Origin: Vibrio bivalvicida | Lineage (GTDB): Bacteria; Pseudomonadota; Gammaproteobacteria; Enterobacterales; Vibrionaceae | Assembly: GCF_001399455.2 (NCBI RefSeq) | Contig: NZ_LLEI02000032.1 | Coordinates: 248,001 to 312,000 of the forward strand | Direction of reading: 5' to 3' | Length of the DNA stretch: 64,000 nt | Part shown: piece after piece, positions 1 to 8,898 of the stretch | Layout of the letters: every line of letters begins with the position of its first letter | Numbering within the stretch: the first letter of the stretch is position 1 | Made by a program: the position numbers and the translations under genes | The notes under the pieces: model-generated | Database searches by the model: none | The model's input: only the letters and a program-made list of their open reading frames with translations | What the model was told of the DNA's origin: nothing

Positions 1-510
1 GATAGGGTTTAACGTGAGGGTATGGTGCGCCCAAGATTTGGGTAGATCATGCAGGTAAATATCGTTTTTCAGTAAACGTAAGTTATCTGGATGGGAAAAA
101 TCGACCGAGATGCTTTCTGCTTTACGCAGTTTGTTTTGCAGAACTCCTTCGATGGCCTCGATCGATGCCAGTTTCAACGGTGTATCTTCGATCGATTCAA
201 CAACAAGTTGCTCTTTATTGAAAGAAACAAAAAAACGCGTTCCTCCCATGTTGCGGATTTGATCAAGAACAATGTGGCGGTAGCGAACGGGGAGAGATTG
301 AAAAAAGGTCACCGTAGAAGAGAACATGTTCGCCATGCTCTCGGATGCATCACGTATCCCCGCTAGCTCTTTATGTTTCGATTCTGTATACCAAATGCTA
401 GTAGCAACCCCTTGCGCAAGAATCACGGCCAGTAAAGTTAAGCCTAATGTGCGGCTGACTAGTGAATTAGGCTTGAACTGCCGAAACCAGTTCCAAACAC
501 TAGCTCTCAT
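1..510 (-). CDS. sensor histidine kinase, N-terminal part (truncated by window edge)
   Basis: Only the first 170 residues are inside the window; the catalytic part lies beyond position 1. The reading starts MRASVWNWFRQFKPNSLVSR and has one clear membrane segment at about residues 21-42, followed by a periplasmic-looking sensor stretch. The ATG at 510 overlaps the end of the response regulator gene by 11 bases, so the two are translationally coupled. This order (OmpR-type regulator, then kinase) is the usual one for EnvZ/CpxA-like pairs. The signal sensed cannot be told from this fragment; the kinase identity itself is inferred from the partner and the membrane topology. Confidence 0.75.
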   Translation of the reverse strand, partial: MRASVWNWFRQFKPNSLVSRTLGLTLLAVILAQGVATSIWYTESKHKELAGIRDASESMANMFSSTVTFFQSLPVRYRHIVLDQIRNMGGTRFFVSFNKEQLVVESIEDTPLKLASIEAIEGVLQNKLRKAESISVDFSHPDNLRLLKNDIYLHDLPKSWAHHTLTLNPI

Positions 511-1222
511 AGCTCACCGGCACCGCCAACAAATAGCCATTACCACGCATGGTTTTAATATAGTGAGGGAACTTAGCGCTATCACCCAGTCGCTGTCTTA
601 ATCGACTTAACTGAACATCTATCCCACGCTCAAAAGGGAGTGCTTCGCGTCCACGAGTCGCAAAAGAGATCGTATCGCGGTCCAACACTTCATTTGGGCG
701 CTTGAGAAACAGCATCAACAAGGCGAAATCACTACCAGAGAGATCATGAGATTGATGGTTTTCTAAGTGGGTAATTCGGTGCGCTAACGGATCAAGCTGC
801 CAATCACCAAACACAATCGACTTAGCATTGGCGCTGGCTGGAATCTCTTCAGCTACATTGACGCGGCGCAAGACCGCTTTGATACGCGCATTCAGGTGGC
901 GAGGGTTAAATGGCTTAGCAATGTAGTCATCTGCACCAATCTCTAGGCCAATAATCTGGTCTGTATCATCAGACACCGCCGTCAGCATAATAATTGGCAC
1001 TGATGAGTGACGACGAACTTGTTGGCACAAGGCAAAGCCATCATCCCCGGGTAGCATCACATCGAGTAGAATCAGTTCTGGGTAGCTCTGCTGCTCCAAA
1101 TAGGTTTTCATTTGCTCGCCGTCATTGACCGCAGAGACCTGATAACCTTGCTTTGTCAGGTATTCTTCTAACAACTCACAAATTTCTTGATCATCATCAA
1201 CAACGAGAATTTTAACTGACAT
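500..1222 (-). CDS. OmpR-family response regulator
   Basis: A 240-residue two-domain transcription regulator. The N-terminal receiver has the acidic cluster DDD at residues 9-11, the phospho-acceptor Asp54 in LLDVMLP, Thr81 and Lys103 (AKPF), so it should be phosphorylatable. The C-terminal winged helix (about residues 135-235) ends with the typical RLRQRLGD and MRGNGYLLAVP motifs of the OmpR/PhoB output domain. It is the first gene of a leftward pair with the kinase whose start it overlaps. The regulon is unknown. Confidence 0.9.
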   Translation of the reverse strand: MSVKILVVDDDQEICELLEEYLTKQGYQVSAVNDGEQMKTYLEQQSYPELILLDVMLPGDDGFALCQQVRRHSSVPIIMLTAVSDDTDQIIGLEIGADDYIAKPFNPRHLNARIKAVLRRVNVAEEIPASANAKSIVFGDWQLDPLAHRITHLENHQSHDLSGSDFALLMLFLKRPNEVLDRDTISFATRGREALPFERGIDVQLSRLRQRLGDSAKFPHYIKTMRGNGYLLAVPVSYES

Positions 1223-1361
1223 ATCCCTACCTAATACTACACTAACTAGATAGAGCGAGTGTAATCACATCTATCCCTCGTTATGATTGGATAATCAGTA
1301 GAATTTGAACTTCTTGCGGACATTCATCACATCTTATTAACAAAACCAAAAGTTAACTGAA

Positions 1362-2834
1362 CTAGGATGAGCAGCTAATTTCCATCTTTTTGCCCCATTC
1401 TGGTGGTAGATTAGCGTACGCATTCATTTGAGGCTGTTCATCAAATGGCCTTTTCAGAATTTCGGCCAATCGATGTACTTCACTGAAATCTCCCTCTTCA
1501 GCTTTATCAATCGCGAGTTGGGCAAGATAGTTGCGTAAGATGTATTTCGGATTGACTTGGCGCATTTGAGCGCATCGTATCTCTACTAACAATCTTGAAC
1601 CCGTTTCATCGACTTCTTGCTCACAACGGTGCAAATATTGAGTTAACCAATGCCGAGCAGCTTCACGGTCAACAAAAAGGTCTAGCACCGCCTGTTCACC
1701 CCGCTTATCGACACAGGAAAGCTCGCGTAGGAATCGGGTATAGTCCATTTTATGTTGGTGAAGCAATTCAAACATCGCTGCAAAAAGCTGCGTGTCGTTG
1801 GCTTGCTTGCTTTTCAACCCCAGTTTCTTGCGCATGATTAGACTAAAACTTTTCGCAACTAGGGGCTCAAAACTCGATAAGGCTTGCTCTAGTTCATCAC
1901 GCTCAATGAGAGGTGACAAGCTGTGCGCTAAAGCAGATAGGTTCCATAAACCAATACGTGGTTGCTGGTCAAACGCATAACGACCTTGGTAGTCTGAGTG
2001 GTTACAAATGTAGCTTGGGTCATAATCATCTAGAAAACCGAATGGACCATAATCAAACGTGTCACCAATTATCGACATGTTATCGGTGTTCATCACGCCG
2101 TGAGCAAACCCATAGGCTTGCCACATAGCAATCATTTCAGCGGTAGCATTTACAACCTTTGTAAACATAGTCACGTAAGGCTTGTCGGTATCGAAACAAT
2201 CCGGCCAATACCACTCAATGACTTTATCAGCGAGTAGCTGTAACTCTGATAATTGATTGGTATAGAAAAAGTGCTCAAAGTGACCAAATCTAATATGACT
2301 GCGCGCCATTCTCAGCAATAAAGCACCTTGTTCGCATTTTTCGCGGTACACAGGCGTATCGCTGACTAACATACCCAACGCTCGGGTCGTCGGGATCCCC
2401 AGCCCAGCCATTGCTTCACTGCACAGATACTCGCGAATGGTTGAACGTATTCCTGCTCGACCGTCCCCCATCCGCGAATAGGGTGTCAGCCCTGCTCCTT
2501 TAATATGCAAGTCAAACACTTGATTGGAATGACTGGTTAGCTCGCCTAGTAATAGCCCGCGCCCGTCACCTAAATCGGGATTGTAAACACCAAATTGATG
2601 ACCCGCGTATTTCATAGCTATTGGAGGTGTGTCTTCTAACACCGACTCTCCAGAAAGGAGCTGCTTAAGTTCACCTAGCGGCGCATCACCAGGCAAGCCA
2701 AACTGCTTTGCCAAATCGCCATTCCAAATCCCCCAGCGACTATCGTCTAATGGTTGTGGGAGCACAGTTGAATAAAATGTTGTTGGTAATGAAGCAAAAC
2801 GATGAGACAGTGAGGATAGAGAGAGCATACACAA
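1362..2834 (-). CDS. selO: SelO/YdiU family protein adenylyltransferase
   Basis: A 490-residue protein of the SelO pseudokinase family, which transfers AMP from ATP to protein hydroxyl groups in redox homeostasis (family knowledge). Visible family motifs are [19 protein letters not shown] near residue 75, the glycine-rich [14 protein letters not shown], and the AHGVMNTDN and FGFLDDYDP region that holds metal- and nucleotide-binding residues. Length is normal for the family. ATGs at codons 1 and 3 are both possible starts. It is a single gene, with a non-coding region on its 5' side shared with the divergent chemoreceptor gene. E. coli-type members often end in a C-x-x-C; here the last residues are EISCSS. 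Confidence 0.93.
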   Translation of the reverse strand: MCMLSLSSLSHRFASLPTTFYSTVLPQPLDDSRWGIWNGDLAKQFGLPGDAPLGELKQLLSGESVLEDTPPIAMKYAGHQFGVYNPDLGDGRGLLLGELTSHSNQVFDLHIKGAGLTPYSRMGDGRAGIRSTIREYLCSEAMAGLGIPTTRALGMLVSDTPVYREKCEQGALLLRMARSHIRFGHFEHFFYTNQLSELQLLADKVIEWYWPDCFDTDKPYVTMFTKVVNATAEMIAMWQAYGFAHGVMNTDNMSIIGDTFDYGPFGFLDDYDPSYICNHSDYQGRYAFDQQPRIGLWNLSALAHSLSPLIERDELEQALSSFEPLVAKSFSLIMRKKLGLKSKQANDTQLFAAMFELLHQHKMDYTRFLRELSCVDKRGEQAVLDLFVDREAARHWLTQYLHRCEQEVDETGSRLLVEIRCAQMRQVNPKYILRNYLAQLAIDKAEEGDFSEVHRLAEILKRPFDEQPQMNAYANLPPEWGKKMEISCSS

Positions 2835-3293
2835 ACCATTAACAATATGAGCTAAGAGGAAACTAGCATAGCGCTATGGTGAGGTCTAGAGGGTACCCTG
2901 ATTGTCAGCAAAAAACAAAGTAAGTAGTTACTAACACTTCAGGGCTTACCTCTTAATCACTTGCTCTTTTATAGAAGTGTAAAAACACTGACAATTCCGA
3001 TCAGTGAAAACAGGCAAGTACGGCTAATCAATCCAAAGTTGGAAGGTTGGATCATCTCTTGATGTTGCATAGGCATTCCCCTTTTATTACATGGTCATTA
3101 CAATATGATGAAATTCAAGACTTTTCTCAATGCATACTTAGGTTAAATTTTTATGACAACGAAACGATTAATACCATTTTCCATGATTTAAGTGAGGATA
3201 TTAATCACAATAAGTTCTCTGTCACTTAACATTTCAATCAATTCAACTATGATCGAATCATCATAATTATAAATTCGAGTCAGGAGGCCACCT
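2835..3293. other. intergenic region between divergent selO and chemoreceptor gene
   Basis: No convincing gene: a 60-codon rightward frame at 3047-3229 has no recognisable features or ribosome site. The region should hold the promoters of both flanking genes. An inverted repeat with 6-base arms (CACTGA at 2986-2991, TCAGTG at 3001-3006) could form a small hairpin. Confidence 0.5.
3144..3170 (+). promoter_or_regulatory. possible sigma-28 promoter of the chemoreceptor gene
   Basis: TAAATTTT (3144-3151) matches the FliA-type -35 element at 7 of 8 bases and is followed, at exactly 11 bases, by AACGATTA (3163-3170), which matches the -10 consensus GCCGATAA at 5 of 8. Chemoreceptor genes are commonly sigma-28 dependent. 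The -10 match is weak, so this is only a candidate. Confidence 0.3.
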
Positions 3294-5291
3294 ATGCGTT
3301 TGGTTATGCAACGCTTTTCTTTGCACCACATTTTTACTGCCCTGGCCGGGGTACCGCTTTTAATCGCACTCTTTATGGCGATTGAGCTCTCGCTGGTCAA
3401 AGGCGCTATTGTAGACCAAGCCTATAAAGATAAAGAGACCATAGAGCTTACCTTGCTGTATGACAATCTTGCCCACAACTTAGCGGTAGAGCGCGGTTTA
3501 ACAGCAGGAGTACTTGGTAGTAAAGGTGCCCAAGAGCAAGTTGCTAACCTCAGAGCTCAACGTGCGAAAGCCGACCAACACATTGCGGCTTTTAATCAGT
3601 TCCAACCAAAACATATCTCTCAAGATTTAACCGATAAACTGAAACACGATCTCTCGGCCCAGTTAGCTGAGATTAACCAAATTAGAAACCAGGTCGATCA
3701 GCTTTCACCTAAACGCTCTCCTTTTGCGTACTACTCGAACTTAAACCAGTTGGCCATAGATAATGCCGCCCTGCTGGTGTCAGGTGTCAATAATGCACAA
3801 ATTATCAGGTTAGGAAACTCTTTAACCTCTGTAATGATCATCAAGGAGCGAGCAGGCCAAGTTCGGGGGGCATTAAATGGTGCATTTGCCAGAAAGCGAT
3901 CGTCCATCGATCAATACACATCGATCGAGAACTATCTAAAGTCGGGGCAATATAGTGAGCGAGCAGCAATGCTCACCATGCCCGAAGCTTACTTGCAACA
4001 ATTTACCCAGGCTAAAAACAGCCCAACCTGGAAGCAAGTGGTCGACATCGAAAATCAGTATTTGGCTCAAAAGACCAGCCTAAGCAACCTTCAAGGCCCA
4101 TCTGCGTTAGTTTGGTTCGGCTCTGCAACCGAGCGAATTAAATTGGTTAATGCCATTCGCAACGGCCTAGTTGAAGAGATGACCAATGTGGTTTCCCGAC
4201 AGGCAAACTCTGCCCAGTGGCAGCTAAGCTTAATGGTGGCAGGCAGTATTTGCTTGGGCGCACTTCTACTAGGCGGATTAGTTGTTAGCCTTTCTAGTCT
4301 CAAACGTCGAGTTGGCGAACTGACCTCCAATCTCGCCAGTATGTCGAAATCTAACGATCTTAGTTTGGTTCTCCAAGCCGATGGAAAAAATGAATTGTCG
4401 CAAATATCTCTCAGCGTCAACGGACTGATTGCGAGTATTAAGCAGCTCTTGGTGCGCGTTACCCAAAGTAATGACCACAGCCATCAACGACTCGACCAAA
4501 TGGTGCAAGGTGCTGATGATTTGGGAGATAGTAGCCGCGCCACAGCAGATAAGTGTGGCAACATCGCAACGGCAATGACGCAGCTTTCGCAGTCTAGTCT
4601 CGAAATTGCTTCATCCTCTGAACGCTCATTGGAAGAAACAAAGCAAATGACCGACAAAGTACTCACCTGCCAACAACAGAGCCAAGATTCATATGTGATT
4701 GTAAAAGCATTAGTTAATCAAATAGAACAAACTCAAGACTGTATGCTGCAACTTGAACAAGATGCACAAAGCGTGAGCAAAATTGTCGATACAATCAATG
4801 GCATTTCTGAGCAAACAAACCTGCTCGCACTGAATGCGGCTATTGAGGCTGCACGAGCGGGTGAACATGGTCGTGGATTTGCTGTGGTTTCTTCTGAAGT
4901 ACGCGACCTAGCGCAACGCAGCAAAGAAGCGACGGAACATATATCCCAGCTACTCTCAAACATCTCTACCAATACTCAAACCGCAGTCAACAACATGAAT
5001 AAAAGTCGTGAGGCGACAGATTCAACGTTTAACTCGGTATCTGATGTGAATAACAGCGTATCTCAGCTTGAAGTTTTGATTGAGACCGTCAATGAGCACA
5101 TTACCAGCATCGCCAATTCAACCATAGAACAATCTAAAGCGAGTGAGGCTGTCGACCAAGACATCGACGTGTTAACAGAGATCGCGCAAAATACCGGTCA
5201 ACTTGCGGATACAATGAATGATATCGTGTCGAGTTATCGTGAAGAAGTTAGCGAAGTGAACGATCAACTGCTGAAGTTCAAACTCGTGTAA
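3294..5291 (+). CDS. methyl-accepting chemotaxis protein with NIT sensor domain
   Basis: A 665-residue inner-membrane chemoreceptor. Membrane helix 1 is at about residues 15-35 and helix 2 at about 304-328. Between them the periplasmic domain carries the NIT signature ([16 protein letters not shown] near residue 60, then LRAQRAKAD), a fold linked in some members to nitrate/nitrite sensing. A HAMP region follows, then the long signalling coiled coil with the hairpin tip [19 protein letters not shown] near residue 505, where CheA and CheW bind. The start is fixed by AGGAGG at 3282-3287. No C-terminal CheR-tethering pentapeptide is seen. The ligand is not known. Confidence 0.92.
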   Translation: MRLVMQRFSLHHIFTALAGVPLLIALFMAIELSLVKGAIVDQAYKDKETIELTLLYDNLAHNLAVERGLTAGVLGSKGAQEQVANLRAQRAKADQHIAAFNQFQPKHISQDLTDKLKHDLSAQLAEINQIRNQVDQLSPKRSPFAYYSNLNQLAIDNAALLVSGVNNAQIIRLGNSLTSVMIIKERAGQVRGALNGAFARKRSSIDQYTSIENYLKSGQYSERAAMLTMPEAYLQQFTQAKNSPTWKQVVDIENQYLAQKTSLSNLQGPSALVWFGSATERIKLVNAIRNGLVEEMTNVVSRQANSAQWQLSLMVAGSICLGALLLGGLVVSLSSLKRRVGELTSNLASMSKSNDLSLVLQADGKNELSQISLSVNGLIASIKQLLVRVTQSNDHSHQRLDQMVQGADDLGDSSRATADKCGNIATAMTQLSQSSLEIASSSERSLEETKQMTDKVLTCQQQSQDSYVIVKALVNQIEQTQDCMLQLEQDAQSVSKIVDTINGISEQTNLLALNAAIEAARAGEHGRGFAVVSSEVRDLAQRSKEATEHISQLLSNISTNTQTAVNNMNKSREATDSTFNSVSDVNNSVSQLEVLIETVNEHITSIANSTIEQSKASEAVDQDIDVLTEIAQNTGQLADTMNDIVSSYREEVSEVNDQLLKFKLV

Positions 5292-5306
5292 ATCAACCCA
5301 ACTAAA

Positions 5307-5332
5307 AACGCCAGTCACCTAGGACTGGCGTT
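5307..5332. terminator. bidirectional terminator between chemoreceptor and adhesin genes
   Basis: Perfect stem CGCCAGTC (5309-5316) / GACTGGCG (5323-5330) with a 6-base loop. It is flanked by an A-run on the left and Ts on the right, so it can end transcription of the rightward chemoreceptor gene and of the leftward adhesin gene, which converge here. Confidence 0.8.
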
Positions 5333-5403
5333 TCTATTGGTCATCATTAGCGCTTATACCCGTCGGGATAAAATAGGTATTCCGACATTTATTCTGTTTG
5401 GTA

Positions 5404-7944
5404 TTAGTCAACAATGAACTGCACTGCGTCGATATAGTCGCCCACAGCCCAAGCCTTCATATCTTCGATTTTCTTACCTTGAGGAACGTCAAATTTGCCA
5501 ACTTTCTTGGCATAAGCGTAACGTTTAGACCCATAAAACAGCACTGTGCCATCTTGATACACAAAAGTAAGCGCAACCACATGGTTACCTCCCCAATAGA
5601 AAGTACCGTATGTCACCTCAACAGATACCACGCGTTCAAGATCAACAGGAATACCTAGTACACCACCGTAACCACCAGCCATCTCATCTCCGTCAGCGCC
5701 CAACGCATCAATCATCCAACCTGAGCGAACATGAAGTTCATCATTCAGATCAAGTTCCACAGGCTGACCTGCTGGGAAACCATAGATTTCTGAGCTTTCA
5801 TTTTCGCTGGCAACATAAGTACTAGAACGGTATGTGTTGTGCGTTAACCAACTTGGTTGATACTTGGTTGGCACTGTTCCGTCTTGATTAATATTGCTGA
5901 TATAAAATGCGTGCTGGTTCCATATACGAGTCGCGTTTTGCCAAGGTTTATCATCGTCACCGGAGTTATAAACATAAACACCATGATTTAAGGCGTATCT
6001 TGCATCGTAATCATTTGCGACAACAATCAACTCAGCATCTTTGTCTCCAGCAAGATCAGCAACAATTGGGAACTCCCATAAACTCCCGGTCGAATTGTGA
6101 ATTTCAGCAAGAGCTAATCCACTTCGACCATCGAGAATGCGTACCTTGGTTTGGTCTTGAACAAGTACTTCGTCAATTCCATTGCCTGTAAAGTCAAACG
6201 CAGACACACCAATTTTGCCACTAGTTAAATCATCATTAAGTACGGTCCAAACTAATTCACCATGGCGGTTATACATATCGACAGCGTTATATCCCGCATA
6301 AACAATACCTAACGTTTCGTTGCTTGATGTTTCAGATAACTCAAACTGAAGGGCTTCAACTAGCCAGCCTTTTGACCATACATTAACAGCACTAATTTTT
6401 TGGTTCTCAGGTAGTTGGAAATGCTGAGTTTTTTGCCAAAATGCTGCTCTTTTAGAGCCAAACATCACTGACGAACCATCTGCATAATAAAACTCAAGTG
6501 CTAGCAGATGCTTTCCTCCCCAGAAGTATTTACCTGAGGTGATCGCCACTTGGGTTACTTGGCTGAGATCGATAGGCGAATTAGCGTGCCCACCGTCACC
6601 ACCAACCAAGTTAAGCTCATTAGTACCAATTGCGTCAATTGCTAGACCAGAATTGATATAAAGAAGACTATTGTCCTCAACCTTAAGCTTAACGCTGGAA
6701 CGATGTTTAAACCCATAAGTATCTGACTGAGATAGCTGCTCCGTCGATGACTTACCTAAGAAGTTCGATACCGCTTGCACACCGCCACCTGGGTTGCTGA
6801 CATTGGTCACACTCCACTTAACGGAACCATCGTGCTCTAAGACAGAAAACGAGCTCTTGTCGGGCTCGTGAGAGGTTCTTGGGATAGAAACTATCAGCTC
6901 TGGGCTCGCATCATCATCTAAATTCGCCACCGATGAAAACCAAGCGCGGTAAAGGGTCGGGTGAGTCCAGACTACAGCGCCGTTAGCATTAAAAAGTGAT
7001 GTGTCAGCAAACACTTCTTGAACGCCATCGCCATCGGTATCAACTGGAATTGGAGAAGGACTCCATGCATATGAAAATCTGAGTAAGCCTGTTTCGTAAC
7101 TATAAACGCCGTCGGCACCAAGAATTTCAACACTACCATCGTTGTCGATATCAGCAATGGCGAATTGACCTGCCGGATACCCTGTCGAAATGATTTCTAT
7201 CTGTTTTTCTTGATAACCTTGATGGTCAATCACAGTGATGTGATTCGCACCGATCGCACCAGAGACGATCTCAATTTTCCCATCACCATCTAAATCAGCG
7301 GCAGCAACAGAATAGCGCGGATCAGCCATTACTGGCCCATCTCGATAATCCCACAACTCTGAACCATCTTTACCACTTAAAGCGCGTACCACCCCATTCT
7401 CATTGTACTTGGCACCCGAAAATGTGGTTACGATAATGTCTGCGATATCTTTGTTATCAATTTTACCATCTCCATTGTCGTCATTTAATTGAACGACGAC
7501 AGGTGAGGACATAACTTGATTATATTGCGGCATAAAGTCACTGTCTTGCCATGACCAAGTCAAATCTGGTTTTACGAGAGGCTGCTTAGCAACCACTCGC
7601 ATCGAACGCGGGGTTGAGAAGTCGAGCATTTTTCCATTGTACGCCTTAACTGACTCCAATTCTTGATTTGGCGTATAGCCTTGGAATACAGCAAGTCTAT
7701 TATATGAAAGGTTGTCCCAATCACTTAACATCACCCCTGTGCCAGGTGCAGCATAGACCTCTACTTCATGCTGGTAAATAAATCCGGGCAGCGAATAGCC
7801 GGAACGCTCTCCGACTTGTAAACAATATTTTTCGCCAGTTTCTAAACTAACAATACACCCCTCTCCTTCTGCAACTTGTGCAAGAGCAGAAGTCGCAGTT
7901 AAAGACATTAACACCGAGGTTAATGAAATCAGTTTGAGCTCCAT
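5404..7944 (-). CDS. secreted beta-propeller/beta-prism protein, RbmC/Bap1-like matrix adhesin
   Basis: An 846-residue exported protein. A signal peptide (residues 1-22, ending ATSALA) is followed by a Cys-containing N-terminal domain of about 85 residues that may be beta/gamma-crystallin-like. FG-GAP/VCBS-type blades with DxDxDG calcium loops follow (LDGDGKIEIVSG, IDNDGSVEILGA, TDGDGVQEVF). A first jacalin-like beta-prism sits at about 405-535, inserted within the propeller. More blades then run to about 715 (FDFTGNGIDEVLVQD), and a second beta-prism closes the protein at 725-846. Both prisms share an IDA(I/L)G element, a WGG(K/N)H motif and a FGSKR/YGSKR turn. This order matches the V. cholerae biofilm adhesins RbmC and Bap1. 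Function as a matrix or host-glycan adhesin is inferred from architecture. A single-gene unit with an AAGGAT ribosome site. Confidence 0.8.
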   Translation of the reverse strand: MELKLISLTSVLMSLTATSALAQVAEGEGCIVSLETGEKYCLQVGERSGYSLPGFIYQHEVEVYAAPGTGVMLSDWDNLSYNRLAVFQGYTPNQELESVKAYNGKMLDFSTPRSMRVVAKQPLVKPDLTWSWQDSDFMPQYNQVMSSPVVVQLNDDNGDGKIDNKDIADIIVTTFSGAKYNENGVVRALSGKDGSELWDYRDGPVMADPRYSVAAADLDGDGKIEIVSGAIGANHITVIDHQGYQEKQIEIISTGYPAGQFAIADIDNDGSVEILGADGVYSYETGLLRFSYAWSPSPIPVDTDGDGVQEVFADTSLFNANGAVVWTHPTLYRAWFSSVANLDDDASPELIVSIPRTSHEPDKSSFSVLEHDGSVKWSVTNVSNPGGGVQAVSNFLGKSSTEQLSQSDTYGFKHRSSVKLKVEDNSLLYINSGLAIDAIGTNELNLVGGDGGHANSPIDLSQVTQVAITSGKYFWGGKHLLALEFYYADGSSVMFGSKRAAFWQKTQHFQLPENQKISAVNVWSKGWLVEALQFELSETSSNETLGIVYAGYNAVDMYNRHGELVWTVLNDDLTSGKIGVSAFDFTGNGIDEVLVQDQTKVRILDGRSGLALAEIHNSTGSLWEFPIVADLAGDKDAELIVVANDYDARYALNHGVYVYNSGDDDKPWQNATRIWNQHAFYISNINQDGTVPTKYQPSWLTHNTYRSSTYVASENESSEIYGFPAGQPVELDLNDELHVRSGWMIDALGADGDEMAGGYGGVLGIPVDLERVVSVEVTYGTFYWGGNHVVALTFVYQDGTVLFYGSKRYAYAKKVGKFDVPQGKKIEDMKAWAVGDYIDAVQFIVD

Positions 7945-8030
7945 CCTGAATTATCCTTCTAGTTATTGGAGCGGCAAATATCTTCTGTTAGATAAATTAG
8001 TTCAATAACTTACAAAGAAATCAGCTGTTC

Positions 8031-8052
8031 AATAATGAGACATCTCATAATT
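8031..8052. promoter_or_regulatory. near-perfect palindrome upstream of the RbmC-like gene
   Basis: Arms ATGAGA (8035-8040) and TCTCAT (8043-8048) around a 2-base centre, extending to 9 paired positions out of 10 over 22 bases. It lies about 90 bases upstream of the adhesin start codon. The size and symmetry fit a dimeric repressor or activator site; the binding protein is unknown. Confidence 0.4.
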
Positions 8053-8154
8053 AAAACAAGTATTAATTCGAAGACCTATTAGCAATAAAACCTAAGAAGT
8101 ATTTAAATAGTGGGAATATAAACTTTGGGACTAATAAAATGAGAGTCGCGTTGG

Positions 8155-8763
8155 TTAACGCAGAGAGAGTGTTATTCTAACGAACTCACCATCTTCAAAT
8201 TCTACATGATGGTCGAATAGGGACGAAGAATAGATAGTTCGAAGAAAAGCGTGTTTTTCTCCACGAATACCACGAAACAACATCGAAATATCTTCAACAA
8301 GACGGTTGCGATTATTAAAGTGAGTATTCAAATCTTTAGACAAAACACACAATAGGCACCCTTTGCTATTATGCTGCAGATCAACGGCTTCTGGGCTTGA
8401 GACTAAAACTGTGGTGTTTAACTCTTTCTCTAAGGTGTTAACCAATAACAAAAAACTATCTAGATGTGGTAGTTCATCTCCCGCGGCCGGAACAAGCAAA
8501 TTACTTAACATTGACTCCATATCTAGCCGCTGAGCGCGAGCATGACTCACCAAGGATTTTACTTTCTTTTTAAAGGGTTTGTACTTTTTGCTATTCGCTG
8601 CCTTATTTAACCAAGCAGAAAGAATATCATTGATTTGAGAACGAGATTGCCGTTCTAAAGCGCTAGCAGTATGGTTAGTGCGCAAGTGAAGCAAGGCATG
8701 AAGAGCGAGTTCCGCTAGCAACGGTTCGAATTCAGGTTTAATTTTGGTATGGATACTGCGCAT
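8155..8763 (-). CDS. hypothetical protein, 202 residues
   Basis: I do not recognise this family. The protein is soluble in appearance: no signal peptide or membrane helix. The N-terminal half is helical and basic (KKYKPFKKKVKSLVSHARAQR near residues 80-100). The C-terminal half alternates strands and helices (TTVLVSSPEAVDL, GCLLCVLSKDL, VRITLSLR). It lies in the same direction between the pseudo-receiver/TPR gene (135 bases upstream) and the RbmC-like adhesin (210 bases downstream), so the three could be functionally linked, but the gaps are large enough for separate promoters. The ATG at 8763 is the only good start. Confidence 0.7.
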   Translation of the reverse strand: MRSIHTKIKPEFEPLLAELALHALLHLRTNHTASALERQSRSQINDILSAWLNKAANSKKYKPFKKKVKSLVSHARAQRLDMESMLSNLLVPAAGDELPHLDSFLLLVNTLEKELNTTVLVSSPEAVDLQHNSKGCLLCVLSKDLNTHFNNRNRLVEDISMLFRGIRGEKHAFLRTIYSSSLFDHHVEFEDGEFVRITLSLR

Positions 8764-8898
8764 GTTCTCTGAACGTAAGGTGCCAAGCTCTAGCTTAGTC
8801 TATAAGGATTTATTTAAGGATCGACATGCTACCGAAAAGCATTGCGTAAGTACAGTAATCAATCAATGTCTGGTCAACCTGCTAACAAATTGATTTGT

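Noticed and set aside
3047-3229. 60-codon frame in the selO/chemoreceptor gap
   Set aside because: No ribosome site, no known features, and it covers the likely promoter region.
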